Assembly: GCF_010183535.1 (NCBI RefSeq)
Contig: NC_071331.1
Location: 13,764,001 to 13,828,000 of the forward strand
Direction: 5' to 3'
Source: Caenorhabditis remanei
Taxonomy: Eukaryota > Nematoda > Chromadorea > Rhabditida > Rhabditidae
DNA length: 64,000 bases
The notes beneath the pieces are model-generated. The model did not search any database. It was given only the letters and a program-made list of their open reading frames with translations, and was not told where the DNA came from. Shown here piece by piece: positions 12,718 through 23,468 of this stretch; the first letter of the stretch is position 1; each line of letters starts with the position of its first letter. Position numbers and translations under genes: made by a program.

Positions 12718-13221
12718 TTCGCATCCAAAGGTCGAATTTTCCAAGCGGAATTCTGAAAAAAATAGTTAGAGAGGCGATAACACTGTTAAAATACAAATAT
12801 TTTGAAAGTATTCTTCAAAAAAATTGATTTTGAATTGAAAAAGGCAAGAGTTCCTCTTGGGAAAATTGTGTGAATTTTCGCAACGACGCTCCGAAATTAC
12901 GCGGTTTAGCTAAACAATACGCTCAAAGAATTTGAGTGGGAACTTGAAAAAAGAAATGCACATAGAAACTTTAAAGTTAAGTCAACTTTATTTTGCTTCG
13001 AATAATGCCTTAAAAGCAGAAGATTTTTCTTAGAAATGACCGGAACAAAATGTAACTCATTTAAAAAACGGATAATTTATCCAAAAAAAAGCGTGTCCAC
13101 CAATCAGCATACTAACCATTGAACTGACCAAAAACAATCCAAATATTCTGAATTTGTTTCCCGATTCTCTCACTCTGTGCAACACATCACAATCATAATC
13201 AATTCGATTATTGTGCCAGAA
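12718..13221. other. Divergent promoter region between rpc-1 and an MSP-domain gene
   Basis: About 500 bp, AT-rich, no gene seen. It must hold the start sites of both flanking genes. The rpc-1 start codon follows a TTTTTTTCAG acceptor by about 30 bases. Confidence 0.4.
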
Positions 13222-14226
13222 ATGACATTTGGAATTTCAACACTAATCCTCATCGTCCAAATCGTCGTCTTCTTTGTTGGATGTGGTGGTAAGAAGAAGC
13301 AAGCGCCAACAGTCAAGCCAGTAAGAAGAAGAGAATACTCAGATGACTGATATTTAATAATCTTGGAACTTTTCAGGGCACTCCTAAAAACGAGAATCGG
13401 TCTTCTGTAGCTGGTCCACCTCCTGCAGATGATGCAGCTGCTAAAGCAAAGGAGGAAGAAGAAAAGAAAAAGAAAGAAGAGGAAGAAGCTAAAAAGAAGA
13501 AAGAAGAAGAAGAGGAGGCTGAAGAAAAGAAAAAGAAAGAAGAAGAAGAGAAAAAGAAAAAAGAAGAGGAAGAGGAGAAAAAGAAGGAAGAAGAGAAGAA
13601 GAAGGAAGACGAAGAAAAGAAGAAAAAGGAGGAAGATGAGAAAAAGGAGAAGGAGGAAGCTGAAAAGAAGAAGAAGCAAGAAGAAGAGGAAGAGGAAAAG
13701 AAGAAAAAAGAAGAGGAAACGAAGAAGAATGAGAGTCAAAGAAACGGACCGAAACCTCACTGTGAGTCCCGAATCTGAAATGTTTTCAATCATGTTATTC
13801 CAATATTCAGTGACCATTGAACCATCTGGAGATTTGGCTTTTAAAGCTGAATCCACTTCTCAGACTAGAGTTACATTCAAGAATGTTCACACAAAGAAGA
13901 TCATGTTCAAAATCAAGTTTTCGGATAATGCATATCAGTGAGATTTCAGGTTTTGAGACCTGTTAATTCAATCAAAAACTTCAGATCCAACCCAGTGTTC
14001 GGTACGATTGAACCTGGAAAGACTGTGGATATCGTTGTGACTCACAACAAGTCCCCGCATAAAGAGGCGAAAATGGTTATTGTCAATTCAAATGTGGGTC
14101 GCGTGATATTTTCTACTTCAACAAATGTTTCTTTTTCAGTTCGTTGGTGAAATGGATTTGGCCAAATCGTTCAAGAGTGTGCGCCCAACGGGAGGTCAAA
14201 TTACAGTCAAACTTGTTGCAAACTGA
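13222..14226 (+). CDS. Membrane-anchored MSP-domain protein with long Glu/Lys helix
   Basis: Five exons (13222-13320, 13377-13761, 13811-13937, 13985-14093, 14140-14226) give about 268 residues. Order: one hydrophobic segment at residues 4-24, a short basic linker, about 95 residues made almost only of Glu and Lys in blocks of four, then a C-terminal MSP domain of about 105 residues starting LTIEPSGDLAFKAES and ending GGQITVKLVAN. MSP/VAP domains are immunoglobulin-like folds that dimerise or bind short peptide motifs. The alternating E/K blocks predict a stable single alpha-helix rather than a coiled coil. AATAAA lies at 14282-14287. A paralog lies tail-to-tail at 14356-15225. Confidence 0.85.
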
Positions 14227-14355
14227 ATGAATCGGTGAATGTATGGATGAAGATGCAACAACTGTATTAATCTTATTGAGTAATAAATATTTAAAAGTAA
14301 AATATATCAATCGGTTCACAATTCTATGGCATTAAAAACCAATTTATTGAAAATT

Positions 14356-15225
14356 TCAAGTTGCTACCAAATTAATCGTGATTGGTCCTCCGGTTGGTTT
14401 CCGATTTCTGAATGATTTGGCCAAATCGACATCCCCAGCGTACTGTAATTTGTTGATGATGTTAATTTTCGAACTATAATGAACTTACCTTAGAATTGAC
14501 AATAACTAATTTTGCTTCTTTGCATTGAGAAGGTGTATGAGTGACAATTACATCTGATGATTCCCCAATTTCAAGTGTTCCGAAAACAGGATTCATACTG
14601 AAAATGTATTAATGGTTCCTCGATTCTCTGAAGATTTCTCACTTATAAGAGTGATCAGAAACTTTCATCTTGAACATAATCTTCTCGTCTGATATATTCT
14701 TGAAAGTTAATCTTATTTGAGATTCAGATTCTAATTTGAATGCCAAAGAATCTCCGGACGGTTCCACGGAAACTGAAATTGTTGCTACTTTAAATGAGAA
14801 TATTTCCGTGGAAATCCTCACTCAATGGCTTCTTTTCTCCTTTTCTCTCTGTCTTCTGAGATTTCGGATTCTCCTTTTCAGATGTTTTATCCTCAGATTT
14901 CACTGTTGTCTTATCTTTTGCAGTTCGAATAGTATCTTGATGACTTATCTTCTTTTCATCTGCATTTTCAGTCACTTTACTCACTGTACTTGCCATTGAA
15001 ACCGGCCCTAATGTAGCCACTTCCGTATCTCCTTTCACGTGGAACTTCTGGAAGTTAGTGGAAGTTTCAATCGTGAATTTTCCGAATACTCACAGTTTTC
15101 GCTCCACTTCGGAATCCAAAACGACTCCGTTTTTCATTCCCATTATTGTTGGATCCACCTGCACATCCAATTGAGAAAACAGTGATTTGAGCGATAAAAA
15201 CGAGAATCGAAAATATGGAAATCAT
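14356..15225 (-). CDS. Membrane-anchored MSP-domain protein, paralog of the neighbour
   Basis: Five minus-strand exons (15225-15094, 15047-14822, 14772-14643, 14597-14489, 14442-14356) give about 227 residues. Layout matches the gene at 13222: N-terminal hydrophobic segment (ISIFSILVFIAQITVF), a charged but less repetitive middle (KTERKGEKKPLSE), then an MSP domain beginning ISVEPSGDSLAFKLES and ending GGPITINLVAT. Exon phases and sizes of the MSP part (130/109/87 against 127/109/87 nt) are the same, so the two arose by inverted duplication. The pure E/K helix is absent here, so the linker has diverged much faster than the MSP fold. Confidence 0.85.
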
Positions 15226-15354
15226 GGAAGCAAAAACTGTTTTTTATTAAAATTAAACAACATTAAAGATTAAAAAGATAAGAAATGGTTCCATTTTTTA
15301 GACAGAGAGATGTTGTTTCAGATAAGGTTTACGTCCGATTGCTCATCTTCCTAC

Positions 15355-17099
15355 TCAAATTAGATCGATAATTCGAAAAGTTGGACTTTTCATCTGAAAA
15401 AGCATTTGTTTTTAGACTGATCTTATCACACACCATCTCACTTTTTCAAGAGAGATTTTAATCAGATTCTTGAATAATTTAATGCCGTCTTCAATGACAT
15501 GAAAAGACGCGTTATGAGTAATATCAAGTGGATCAATCATCATCAATGGAGACGTGTTCACTCCTTGCATTTCAGCCAATTTAGATCTGGAATCGAAGGG
15601 TTGTATTGAAAACTGACGTTTGACTCACTTTTCTATCACATTGAACCCATATATCCCAAGAGTTTCGTAGTCGAAATTCAGATAATATTCGAAAAAGTGA
15701 TACAAAAAAGCTGAATATCCATGAAAAAGTTCATCAAAGCTGTAGTCAACTATACGATTTTCAGGTTTCTGAATTCACGATAATCACACAGTTCCAGTTA
15801 CAAGTGTCTCACCTCAAACGGTTTCACAAGACATTCATTTGCAGCTTTTTGGGTGAAGTGAATGATTAAATGATTAATGATATATGAATTGAATTTGAAT
15901 TTTTTCTCCAATTTTTCATCCTGCAAACGAATTTTTCATTTTTGAGTTCCAACTTTTATGAACTCACATGATAAACTCCGCCCAACAACTTGTTTGTTTT
16001 TGCCCAATGAATGATAAACATAGCCATTTTTCTCATTTTTCTCGACTTATCCTTCGCAATGAAATCATTCAATATTCTTGATTTCTCGACACTGATAAGG
16101 TTATTCACAGAAATATCGTAAGACATCTGAAGACACTGAATTTGGAAAGTCATTTGAAGGCGCTCACCTTCATTTCTGGAATCTTGGTACTTTTCAATAC
16201 GACTATTGGAGTTCTGACCAACAGAGTCCGCATTTCAAATTTTTCACGGAATTCTTCTTTATCAACCAAACATTGGAAAATGGCTTTGATTATTTCTTCT
16301 TGTGGGTACGAATAGAACTCGGCATATGTCATTGGATTTTCAAGGAGACACTGGAAGAAATTCATAAATTAAAACAAGTGTAATTGCGATTGAAAACAAA
16401 CTTTTGGGTTATCAATAATCATCTGAAGTGGCCGGACCGACAAAGTGTTCTCTGATTCCGAAGATACCGCCATATCCTGAATTCGAGTTACCTTTTCAAT
16501 GATTCATCGCATACTTACAATATCAGAATATCCATTCCGACGAACCAGAGATGAATATGATCCAAACATTGTACAAACTCCATTTTCAATCACATCAGAA
16601 ATCCCTTTTTTGATAATTTCCACTTCTTCCTCTGCTATTTTCTTTCTTTCCGGATCTTCCAAGCAGATTAGTTCTGTCAAAACATCCATAAGAACGTTGT
16701 CAGTTACGTTTCGATCAATTGATGCTATTTTCACTAAATCATTTGCATCTCGGAGATGCATTCCATTGAGATCAACTAGAGAGTGGACTTCAATTCTCAT
16801 TTCTTTCAGGCGTGGATCCGAACAAATATTTGTTGTTTCTTCTTTGTTTCCCAATTTCAGGAAAATAACTCCTTCTTGTTCAGAAGACGACTCAATCTGA
16901 AGTTATCAAAAAAAAAACCGGATTTCTTCATGAAAAAGTAAACACTTACCAGCTCTTCCGACTCATAACCAAATGCTGTCATTACATTAATAATTCCTGT
17001 TTTCGAATAATCTTGATCCCTTCCAATTTTTGTCCAACGAAGAACCACACATCGCAAAGAAGATGTTTTGTCAATAAAAAAATTAGAAACAGAATTCAT
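15355..17099 (-). CDS. Nucleotidyltransferase of the TUTase / non-canonical poly(A) polymerase type
   Basis: Nine minus-strand exons (17099-16950, 16896-16519, 16476-16402, 16350-16168, 16135-15968, 15920-15813, 15768-15629, 15586-15442, 15393-15355) give about 461 residues. Catalytic signature: GSYSSLVRRNGYSDIDMAV supplies the GS motif and the two metal-binding Asp (SDID); the third Asp is in YDISVNN. MAMFIIHWAKTNKL and MMIDPLDITHNAS match the central helix and the C-terminal PAP-associated region. All three Asp are present, so enzymatic activity is likely; whether it adds U or A cannot be told. The rest is unusually diverged and lacks RNA-binding domains. The 5' end of exon 5 could also be nine bases further in, at a second TTCAG. 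Confidence 0.8.
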
Positions 17100-17758
17100 G
17101 GTACTTCAGAAATGAAAAAGCAAGTATAATGGAACTGTTTCTCTCAACTCTTCCAAGACGAGAGAATGATTCTTTCGAAACCTACACAGTTCTCTTATCT
17201 TTCGCAAACAAAAATTTACGAAAAGAATCGAAAAATCAAATTGGGGCTTATGACGTGTATTGTTGTCATTTCCGTACTTTCACAACATGTGAATTCATAA
17301 AATGATCAGAAAATAAATGCACTTTTGGGACTATCACTTTCAGAATTTTTCTGACTTTTCAAATGTTCCTTGTCTTTTCAGATTGACTACAACTTTCCTC
17401 AACTGCCTTTCACAATTTTTCTTTTTTTTATTAGAAAAATCATCAAACCTCAGATTTCCCACACACTCCAATTTTCTCCAACAATCAAACCGATAAAAAC
17501 CAATATTTTGTCATTCAATCCAATTCTTCCTTTTTTCTATTTCTGAATCTCTTCAACCTTCAACACTATTTCCTCTCTCACACTCAATGTCTATGGCCTT
17601 TCTCTCTTCTTTTCTCTATTGCCAACGAACGCAATTTCATGACATTTCTCATTTTTCAACCAGTACGCATATCGATATTTTCATTGATTTTAAAACATTT
17701 TCAGGTAACAAAACTGATTTTTTCTACACGGGAAGATAATTTTGAACTAGAAAAAGAG
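17100..17758. other. Intergenic promoter region
   Basis: Divergent spacer between the nucleotidyltransferase gene and the coiled-coil gene at 17759. Strongly T/C-rich near 17400-17600 as in worm outrons, with TTTTCAG at 17699-17705, a possible trans-splice acceptor. No other feature seen. Confidence 0.4.
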
Positions 17759-18598
17759 ATGGACGGTATAGTCAACTCGAAATTTGAAAAGTGTTTTATT
17801 TGGTCTTTTTCAGAAAACATTCGTAAGTTTCTTCTCGATCTAAAAGCTCTCACCGAAACTAGGAAAGAAATGCAAGAGAAAGGACTGTTGACTCCATTCC
17901 AACTTCAACATAAACTTTCTATGGAGGAGCACATGAAAAACGAAATCCAGAACTGTATGAGAAGAGCTCAGGTGAAAATTGATGAGAAGAAGAAAGAAGA
18001 AGAGAAAATGATTGGACAGATTACGTACAGATTGGAGAGAAAAATAAGAGAAATGGATAAATTGAAGGAGGAAGAAGAATATAGACAACAAGTTGAGGAA
18101 CGGTATGAAGCTAGAATGAAAAAGGAAAGGGAAGCAATGGAGATGCAGAGTTTGGCTGAAAATTGGTCAAAAGAAGAGAGTGGACACAAGGAAAAAGGCG
18201 CAATTTCCGAGAAAAAAGGTCAGAAAATGCTCAAATTAAGATCCATCTGAACGCGAAATTTATACATTTGGTAACTATTTACCAGCTGTTCAAATTCTGT
18301 AGCCAACTTCGAGTTTAACTTCAAGTTTAGTTCGCTAAAACTGAAGAAACACTACAGTTTTTCGAAAATCGTTAAAAGAAAGATACGGAAAATATTTCAA
18401 TTTCTAATTGATTCTTTTTCTTAAATATTTCATCTATATAAATGGCTAACACAGAAGCAAGATCCGAAAATTTCAGAAACCACTAGCAGCAAGAACAAAA
18501 AGAATGGTAAGAAGAACAAAAAAGGAAAAAGTGAGGAGAGCGGATCATCCGGAAGTGAAGAAGTAAATGAGCTGAATATAGAAGAACTTTCTCTCTGA
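17759..18598 (+). CDS. Small Lys/Glu-rich coiled-coil protein of unknown function
   Basis: Preferred model: a 7-nt first exon (17759-17765), then 17814-18218 and 18477-18598, about 177 residues. From residue about 40 it is a charged heptad-like helix (MRRAQVKIDEKKKEEEKM), ending in a Lys/Gly/Ser-rich tail (KNGKKNKKGKSEESGSSG) and NELNIEELSL. The first intron (48 nt, GTATAG to TTTTCAG) has no stop codon and is a multiple of three, so retention would add 16 residues. I do not recognise a family. Expression is supported only by splice signals and consistent frame. Confidence 0.6.
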
Positions 18599-19881
18599 TC
18601 TGATGACATTTTCCTTTTATTTTCAACCATAATGTTCTTTTTCAATATACAAAATCATGTTACTCTCCTAAAATTTTCTAGTCCTAAATTCTTATAGCAA
18701 TATTGTAAATTGTCTCATATTTAATATTCATAACATGTTTGTCAATGTTTTAGAAGTACCACATTCCATTTTGTAATCCAAATTCCATGCCAATTCACCC
18801 TCATGTTCACTTATTTTTCTTTTTCATCCAGTGGTTTTTTTTGTAAATGCTTCATCATAATTCTCCTTCCAATTCAACTCTATTGACAATATTTCATCTA
18901 CTTTTGCTTTACACTGTTCAATTTTTTTCCCATCCCTTGTTTTTCATCATTTCTTCTTCTTCTTCTTCTTCTTTTTCATCTTCCCACACAATTTCCTATG
19001 ATGAAAATAAATCCATCTCGCTTCAATAACAACTCGCTTCTGCTCTTTCCATCTCGTCACTTCTAGTATAGTTTCTATGGAAACAAGAGGATGAAAAAAT
19101 ATGAAAACCACGAGTTACTTCAGAACATGCATGAGGTGCACAGCCAGCTGCGTCGCGGTCGCGTCCGCGTGTTTTCTTTTTCTCTAACATGTCTGGAGTC
19201 TCCTCGTTCTTTTCAACCTCGTCTCCCGGAGAACATATACACACTTCTAATCTTTTTTCTGCCTCTGGGAACATGAGGTCGAGTTATCAATACATACCAA
19301 TATCAGTTCAACTCTCTCTCACTTTTCATCATTTTGCGCGTCAGTTTTGTTGTGATTGTCGTCAATCGAAGTGTCTGCAGACTATTCACAGTTTAACCGC
19401 TTTTCCATTTAGTTTATGCTATAGTTACCACGTGATTTTTTGTTTTAAAAAACCCCATCTATTTTTCTGAAACTTGTACTTTTCCAGTAGTTTAAGCTGA
19501 ATGAAAATTGATTCTAACTAATCTAAGTCTCTCCAAATCTCAATTTGAAAAACGACCCCACGAATCCTTCTCCCAACGTCTTGTGCAACAATACAAATCT
19601 TTTCGAACATTCTAGAGCTGTTTTTCGGATTCCGCCTCTTCAAACTTTCATGTTCCCTTCTGAGTCTTGATAAATTCCTTATTCTTTTATCGTAAAAAAT
19701 CGCAGCAGATTCCAAACGGATTAGTAACAGATATCTCGATGATTATCTTTATAATCCCATTTTTTCGACACGTCTTCTTCTGCAATCTTCAATTTCTAAT
19801 ACTCAGATGACATATTGCTTCATAATCTCTATTCACACTCTTTTTTCTCGTTGCCATCATCTATTTAATAAACTTTTCCAG
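18599..19881. other. Gene-poor stretch
   Basis: About 1.3 kb without a convincing gene. Contains a TTC microsatellite near 18952-18972 and short open frames on both strands without conserved motifs. The last 140 bases are T-rich and run into the CCAG acceptor immediately before the Skp1-related gene. Confidence 0.4.
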
Positions 19882-20436
19882 ATGGTCAAGTCTCCAAAAT
19901 CCAGTAAAAAAGGAGGAAAAGGCGCTAAGCCTAAACAAGCTGTCCATATGGTTCACGTGAATGAACATCTCAATACTTCGTTTACTATCTTGTCATGTGA
20001 TGGAGTGGAATTTAAAACCGATGGTCACACTATAAAACAATCGAAAATCCTCAACTTGGCTTCTAAAAACCTCGATCAGCCAACGACACCAATTCAAGTG
20101 GATAAAGTGAAAGGAGACACAATGAAACTCCTTTTGGAATGGATGGATCAGCACAAGTACGATGGTCCGTACATTTCAAAATCAGGTCCTGGACTCCGAC
20201 TCCCCACCTGGGATTTCCGATGGCTCAAAGAACTTGATAACCAACAACTTTTCGATTTGATAACTGCAACAAACGACCTCCAAATCAAGCAGTTAATGGA
20301 TTATTCATGCAAGACGGTGGCTAATATGGCAAAAGGAAAAAATCCGGATGAACTGAGACAAATATTTGGAATATTATCGGATGAAGAGGAAGCTGAAATA
20401 GCCCTTTACGAGCCTGGACCATCGAATGCAAAGTGA
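19882..20436 (+). CDS. Skp1-related protein
   Basis: Intronless gene of 184 residues; the ATG abuts a TTTTCCAG acceptor, consistent with trans-splicing. Skp1 proteins join CUL-1 to F-box substrate adaptors in SCF ubiquitin ligases. Seen here: basic N-terminal extension (SPKSSKKGGKGAK), BTB/POZ core from about residue 36 (FTILSCDGVEFKTDG), PTTPIQVDKVKG linker, and the Skp1 dimerisation part WLKELDNQQLFDLITATNDL plus IKQLMDYSCKTVANMAKGK. The tail ends GPSNAK and lacks the Trp-Cys terminus of canonical Skp1. It belongs to the worm-expanded skr family rather than being the main skr-1/2 form. Confidence 0.9.
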   Translation: MVKSPKSSKKGGKGAKPKQAVHMVHVNEHLNTSFTILSCDGVEFKTDGHTIKQSKILNLASKNLDQPTTPIQVDKVKGDTMKLLLEWMDQHKYDGPYISKSGPGLRLPTWDFRWLKELDNQQLFDLITATNDLQIKQLMDYSCKTVANMAKGKNPDELRQIFGILSDEEEAEIALYEPGPSNAK

Positions 20437-20605
20437 TTTTTTTTTCTGAAATCTCAACCATCAAATTTTTGGTTTTATTTTATTTGTGACGCTATCATCT
20501 CCTGTCATTCTCCACTTTAATCCAATGTATAAAGTTTTTGCTTTGTGAGAAATTGAAAATTTATTCGAATTTTCAGGAATATAAAAGTTGAATATTGTAA
20601 TTTAT

Positions 20606-21804
20606 TTATGCTACAGTAGCCGGAGTCGATTCGATTTGCTCCATCTCGTTTGCTTTGCGTTTTCCCACTAATATAGTTTTAAGTAAACGCTTTTTGAAGC
20701 AACCTATAAATGATATCATTCAACAAAAATCTTAACCAAACAAGAATTTACCGTAGGCTGCTTTCCGATAAGGACTGATAATGAAGAAGTTCGGAAGAGG
20801 ATCAATTGCTGGATACAATGCAATTGTCATAGACATTATGAAGCAATACGATCCAAGGCCTGCATCGAATATGGCGAATCCGAATTTCAAGGATACAGGA
20901 GTATGTAATAGGAGCATTGGTATCATAGTCTGGACAACCAATGCGTTGAATAATTGAGCTTGAAGAGCCTGTGATCGAGATGACGTCGTTGAAGCATTTC
21001 TCATGAGTCGTTTGATACGAAGGTAACATTTGATTCCAGATACTATAATCACTATAAATGATACCATCTGAAAATGTTTGAAGTGTTTAGTTACTTTGGT
21101 CGAAAGTTGACCTTACCACAGTAATTGACATAATGATCATTCCAGCTATTGGTCCCCAGTAAATGAGTAAACTGTCGTCTTTTTTACTTCTTTCATACAT
21201 GAATGCTCCGAGATATTCGTATTCTTCGATAGGATTGTTGAATACTTCTTTTACATGGTTCCTCATATATTCGGTGAATTCTTCTGTTGGTCCACATAAA
21301 TAAATTCCAGTGAGTGCCCAAATGAAACCAATTACAACTGGAATCAGAAGCCAAAGTATGAATTTCCAAGATTGGAATGTTCTTAGTAATGGATTTCCGC
21401 TGATAACCAGATATCTATAAATGAAATGAACACCGAAAATGGCGAGGGATGAACCAAAGAAACCCCAATAGAATGAATTGAGAATAAGAAGAAACTTTCG
21501 ACTGAAAAGTTTATCTGAAGTGGAAATAAGGACAGCAACACTGGAACGATATGAATAATGGATCTGAAATCAATCGAATTTGAGATTTTTGAAACCATTT
21601 CCTTACCGGAACTAGAGAAACTTCTAATATTGAATAAAATATTTCAAATACTGAAATGAAAACCATCAAATATTTATAGACTCCCAACTGTTTCGGAGAC
21701 TTTGTCAAGATCAAATAGATCAAAACACTATTGAAAAACACCGCAAGAGATGAAGCACAGTTATTAAAAATATGAAGATATTGAGGTAAATCGTATAGAT
21801 TCAT
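20606..21804 (-). CDS. Seven-TM chemoreceptor, Str type (receptor 1)
   Basis: Four minus-strand exons (21804-21607, 21563-21117, 21067-20752, 20703-20606) give about 352 residues. Family marks: LTKSPKQLGVYKYLMVFISVFEIFYSILEVSLVP at the end of exon 1 around TM2, VHFIYRYLVIS after TM3, LQAQLFNALVVQTM in TM6, and PAIDPLPNFFIISPYRKA at TM7, all typical of Str-superfamily nematode chemosensory GPCRs. These sit in chemosensory cilia membranes. The start is the ATG directly preceding NLYDLPQ. Intron 1 is 43 nt. Intact. First of three same-strand receptor genes. No ligand can be inferred. Confidence 0.9.
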
Positions 21805-21957
21805 GATACTCACCAAGAAGGAAAATGAGCGAATCAGTATTGTGTCAAGTCGTAAGTTGACATCGAATCGCTAGACAGTCTCTATGGATTTGTGTTTTCT
21901 ATTCTTCTAACTTGAATTTATGTTATGAACTTTGTAGTGACGACAGTAGTTTTCAAA

Positions 21958-23157
21958 TCAAATTGCTGAGATCGGAGCTCCAGGAGCTGGAGCCACGGCG
22001 TTTTTAGAATTAGGTGGTGCATGATTATCGGATAATTGATAGTTTTTGTTGATGGATCCTGAACAATTAAGAAAAAATATAATTGCTTTTGGTCAAATCA
22101 CTCACGAAAAACCGCTTTCCCATAAGGGGTGATAATGAAAAAGTTAGGAAGAGGATCAATTGCTGGGTATAATGATATTGTGATCGAGACAATACTACTG
22201 TAGATTCCCAACCCATTATCTGCAAAAACGAAACCAAACATGATGGAGACTGGAAAGTGTAGAAGGAGAGTTGGAATAAGTGTTTGAATGACAAGAGCAT
22301 AGAACAATTGAGATTGAATCGATTGTGATTTAGCTGAAGAAGTTGTGATGTCATTCAATTCAGATATTGCTAGATAGCATTTAGTGCCACAGTAAAGAAT
22401 GACCGCGAATGAAAATGTCTGGAAAGTATCTCAGTGATTCAAGTTGTTACAAATGAACTCACTACAACAACAGACATCGTTGAAATTGTAGAAAGAGTCT
22501 TGAAGTAAGGCTGGATTGTTCCATTCTCTGATTTTGTGTACAGTGGTCCTCCCAAATAATCAAAATTATCGATATCCATTTTGAAATCTCTCAACACAAA
22601 TGGTCTCAGAATTTCAGTAGCTTCTTGAGTTGGGCTGCAAAGCAGCATTCCCATTAGAGCCCAGACGATTCCATTCAAAAAAGGAACCATTAACCAGAAA
22701 ATGATTCTCCAAGAATAGAAGGTTTTGATGAGTTTACTCATGCCAATTGTCAGATATCGATAGATGAATTGTAATGCAAAAATAGCAAGAGAAGAACCAA
22801 AGAACGCCCAGTATATTGAATTGAGAACACGAATTGAGAAACGAGAAAAACGTTTGTCACTTAAATTCACCATTACCACTGAATAAGCACGTACTGTGTA
22901 ACGAATCTGAATAATTCTGAAGCTTCCCTCGAACACGATTGAGTGTTATTACTTACCGGTACCAGAACTATTTCCAAAACGGAGTAAAACAGTTCGAAAA
23001 CTGATATGAAAGCCAATAGGTACTTGTAAACCCCGAATTCTTTTGGTGACTTTGTGAGAATCAAATAAATTAGAAATCCATTGAAAAATAAAGAAATAGA
23101 CGATGAGAAAATGTTTATGTAGCCGAGAGTTTTATGAATTGGAATTGTGGAAAACAT
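21958..23157 (-). CDS. Seven-TM chemoreceptor, Str type (receptor 2)
   Basis: Four minus-strand exons (23157-22957, 22906-22463, 22418-22106, 22058-21958) give about 352 residues. Starts MFSTIPIHK; shows LTKSPKEFGVYKYLLAFISVF, LQFIYRYLTIG, LFYALVIQTLIPTLLLHFP and PAIDPLPNFFIITPYGKA. Closely related to receptors 1 and 3, with the same exon phases. The cytoplasmic tail is Pro/Ala-rich (APAPGAP). All splice sites are canonical. Two degraded pieces of a copy of this gene lie at about 24981-25111 and 33760-33860. Confidence 0.9.
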
Positions 23158-23468
23158 ACTGTTCAAATGTAAAATGAGAATATTTTAAGCGGAAAAATAT
23201 GTGGAGGAAAAAGAGAAGAAACTCCCATGGGATACTGTACGTTTCTCGGTGTCTAACGAAAAACATAGCGAAGAGCGGGTACATACTTTGTTTTTAAATA
23301 AGAATGAAACTTCACAAAAAATAAATATTGAGAGAAGAACAAAGACTCTCCAAATATTCCCAGAAGTGTCATTCAAGGAACATTAAGTCTAGTTTTAAGT
23401 GACATCAAACGGAAGTAATATTGTATTGAACGAACAGCAGGTATAAAAGAGATTTATTTAAGGAGTTT

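Noticed and set aside
13170..13941. Open frames antisense and out of frame to the Glu/Lys-rich exon (Leu/Phe-rich or Lys/Arg-rich)
   Set aside because: Low-complexity GAA/AAG sequence has no stops in most frames; only the Glu/Lys frame joins to the MSP exons.
19023..19274. Minus-strand frame with charged residues between the coiled-coil and Skp1-related genes
   Set aside because: No homology, no convincing start context or splice sites, overlapping frames on the other strand.
23185..23386. Short open frames on both strands upstream of receptor 2
   Set aside because: They lie in the receptor promoter, lack family motifs, and one strand mirrors the other.
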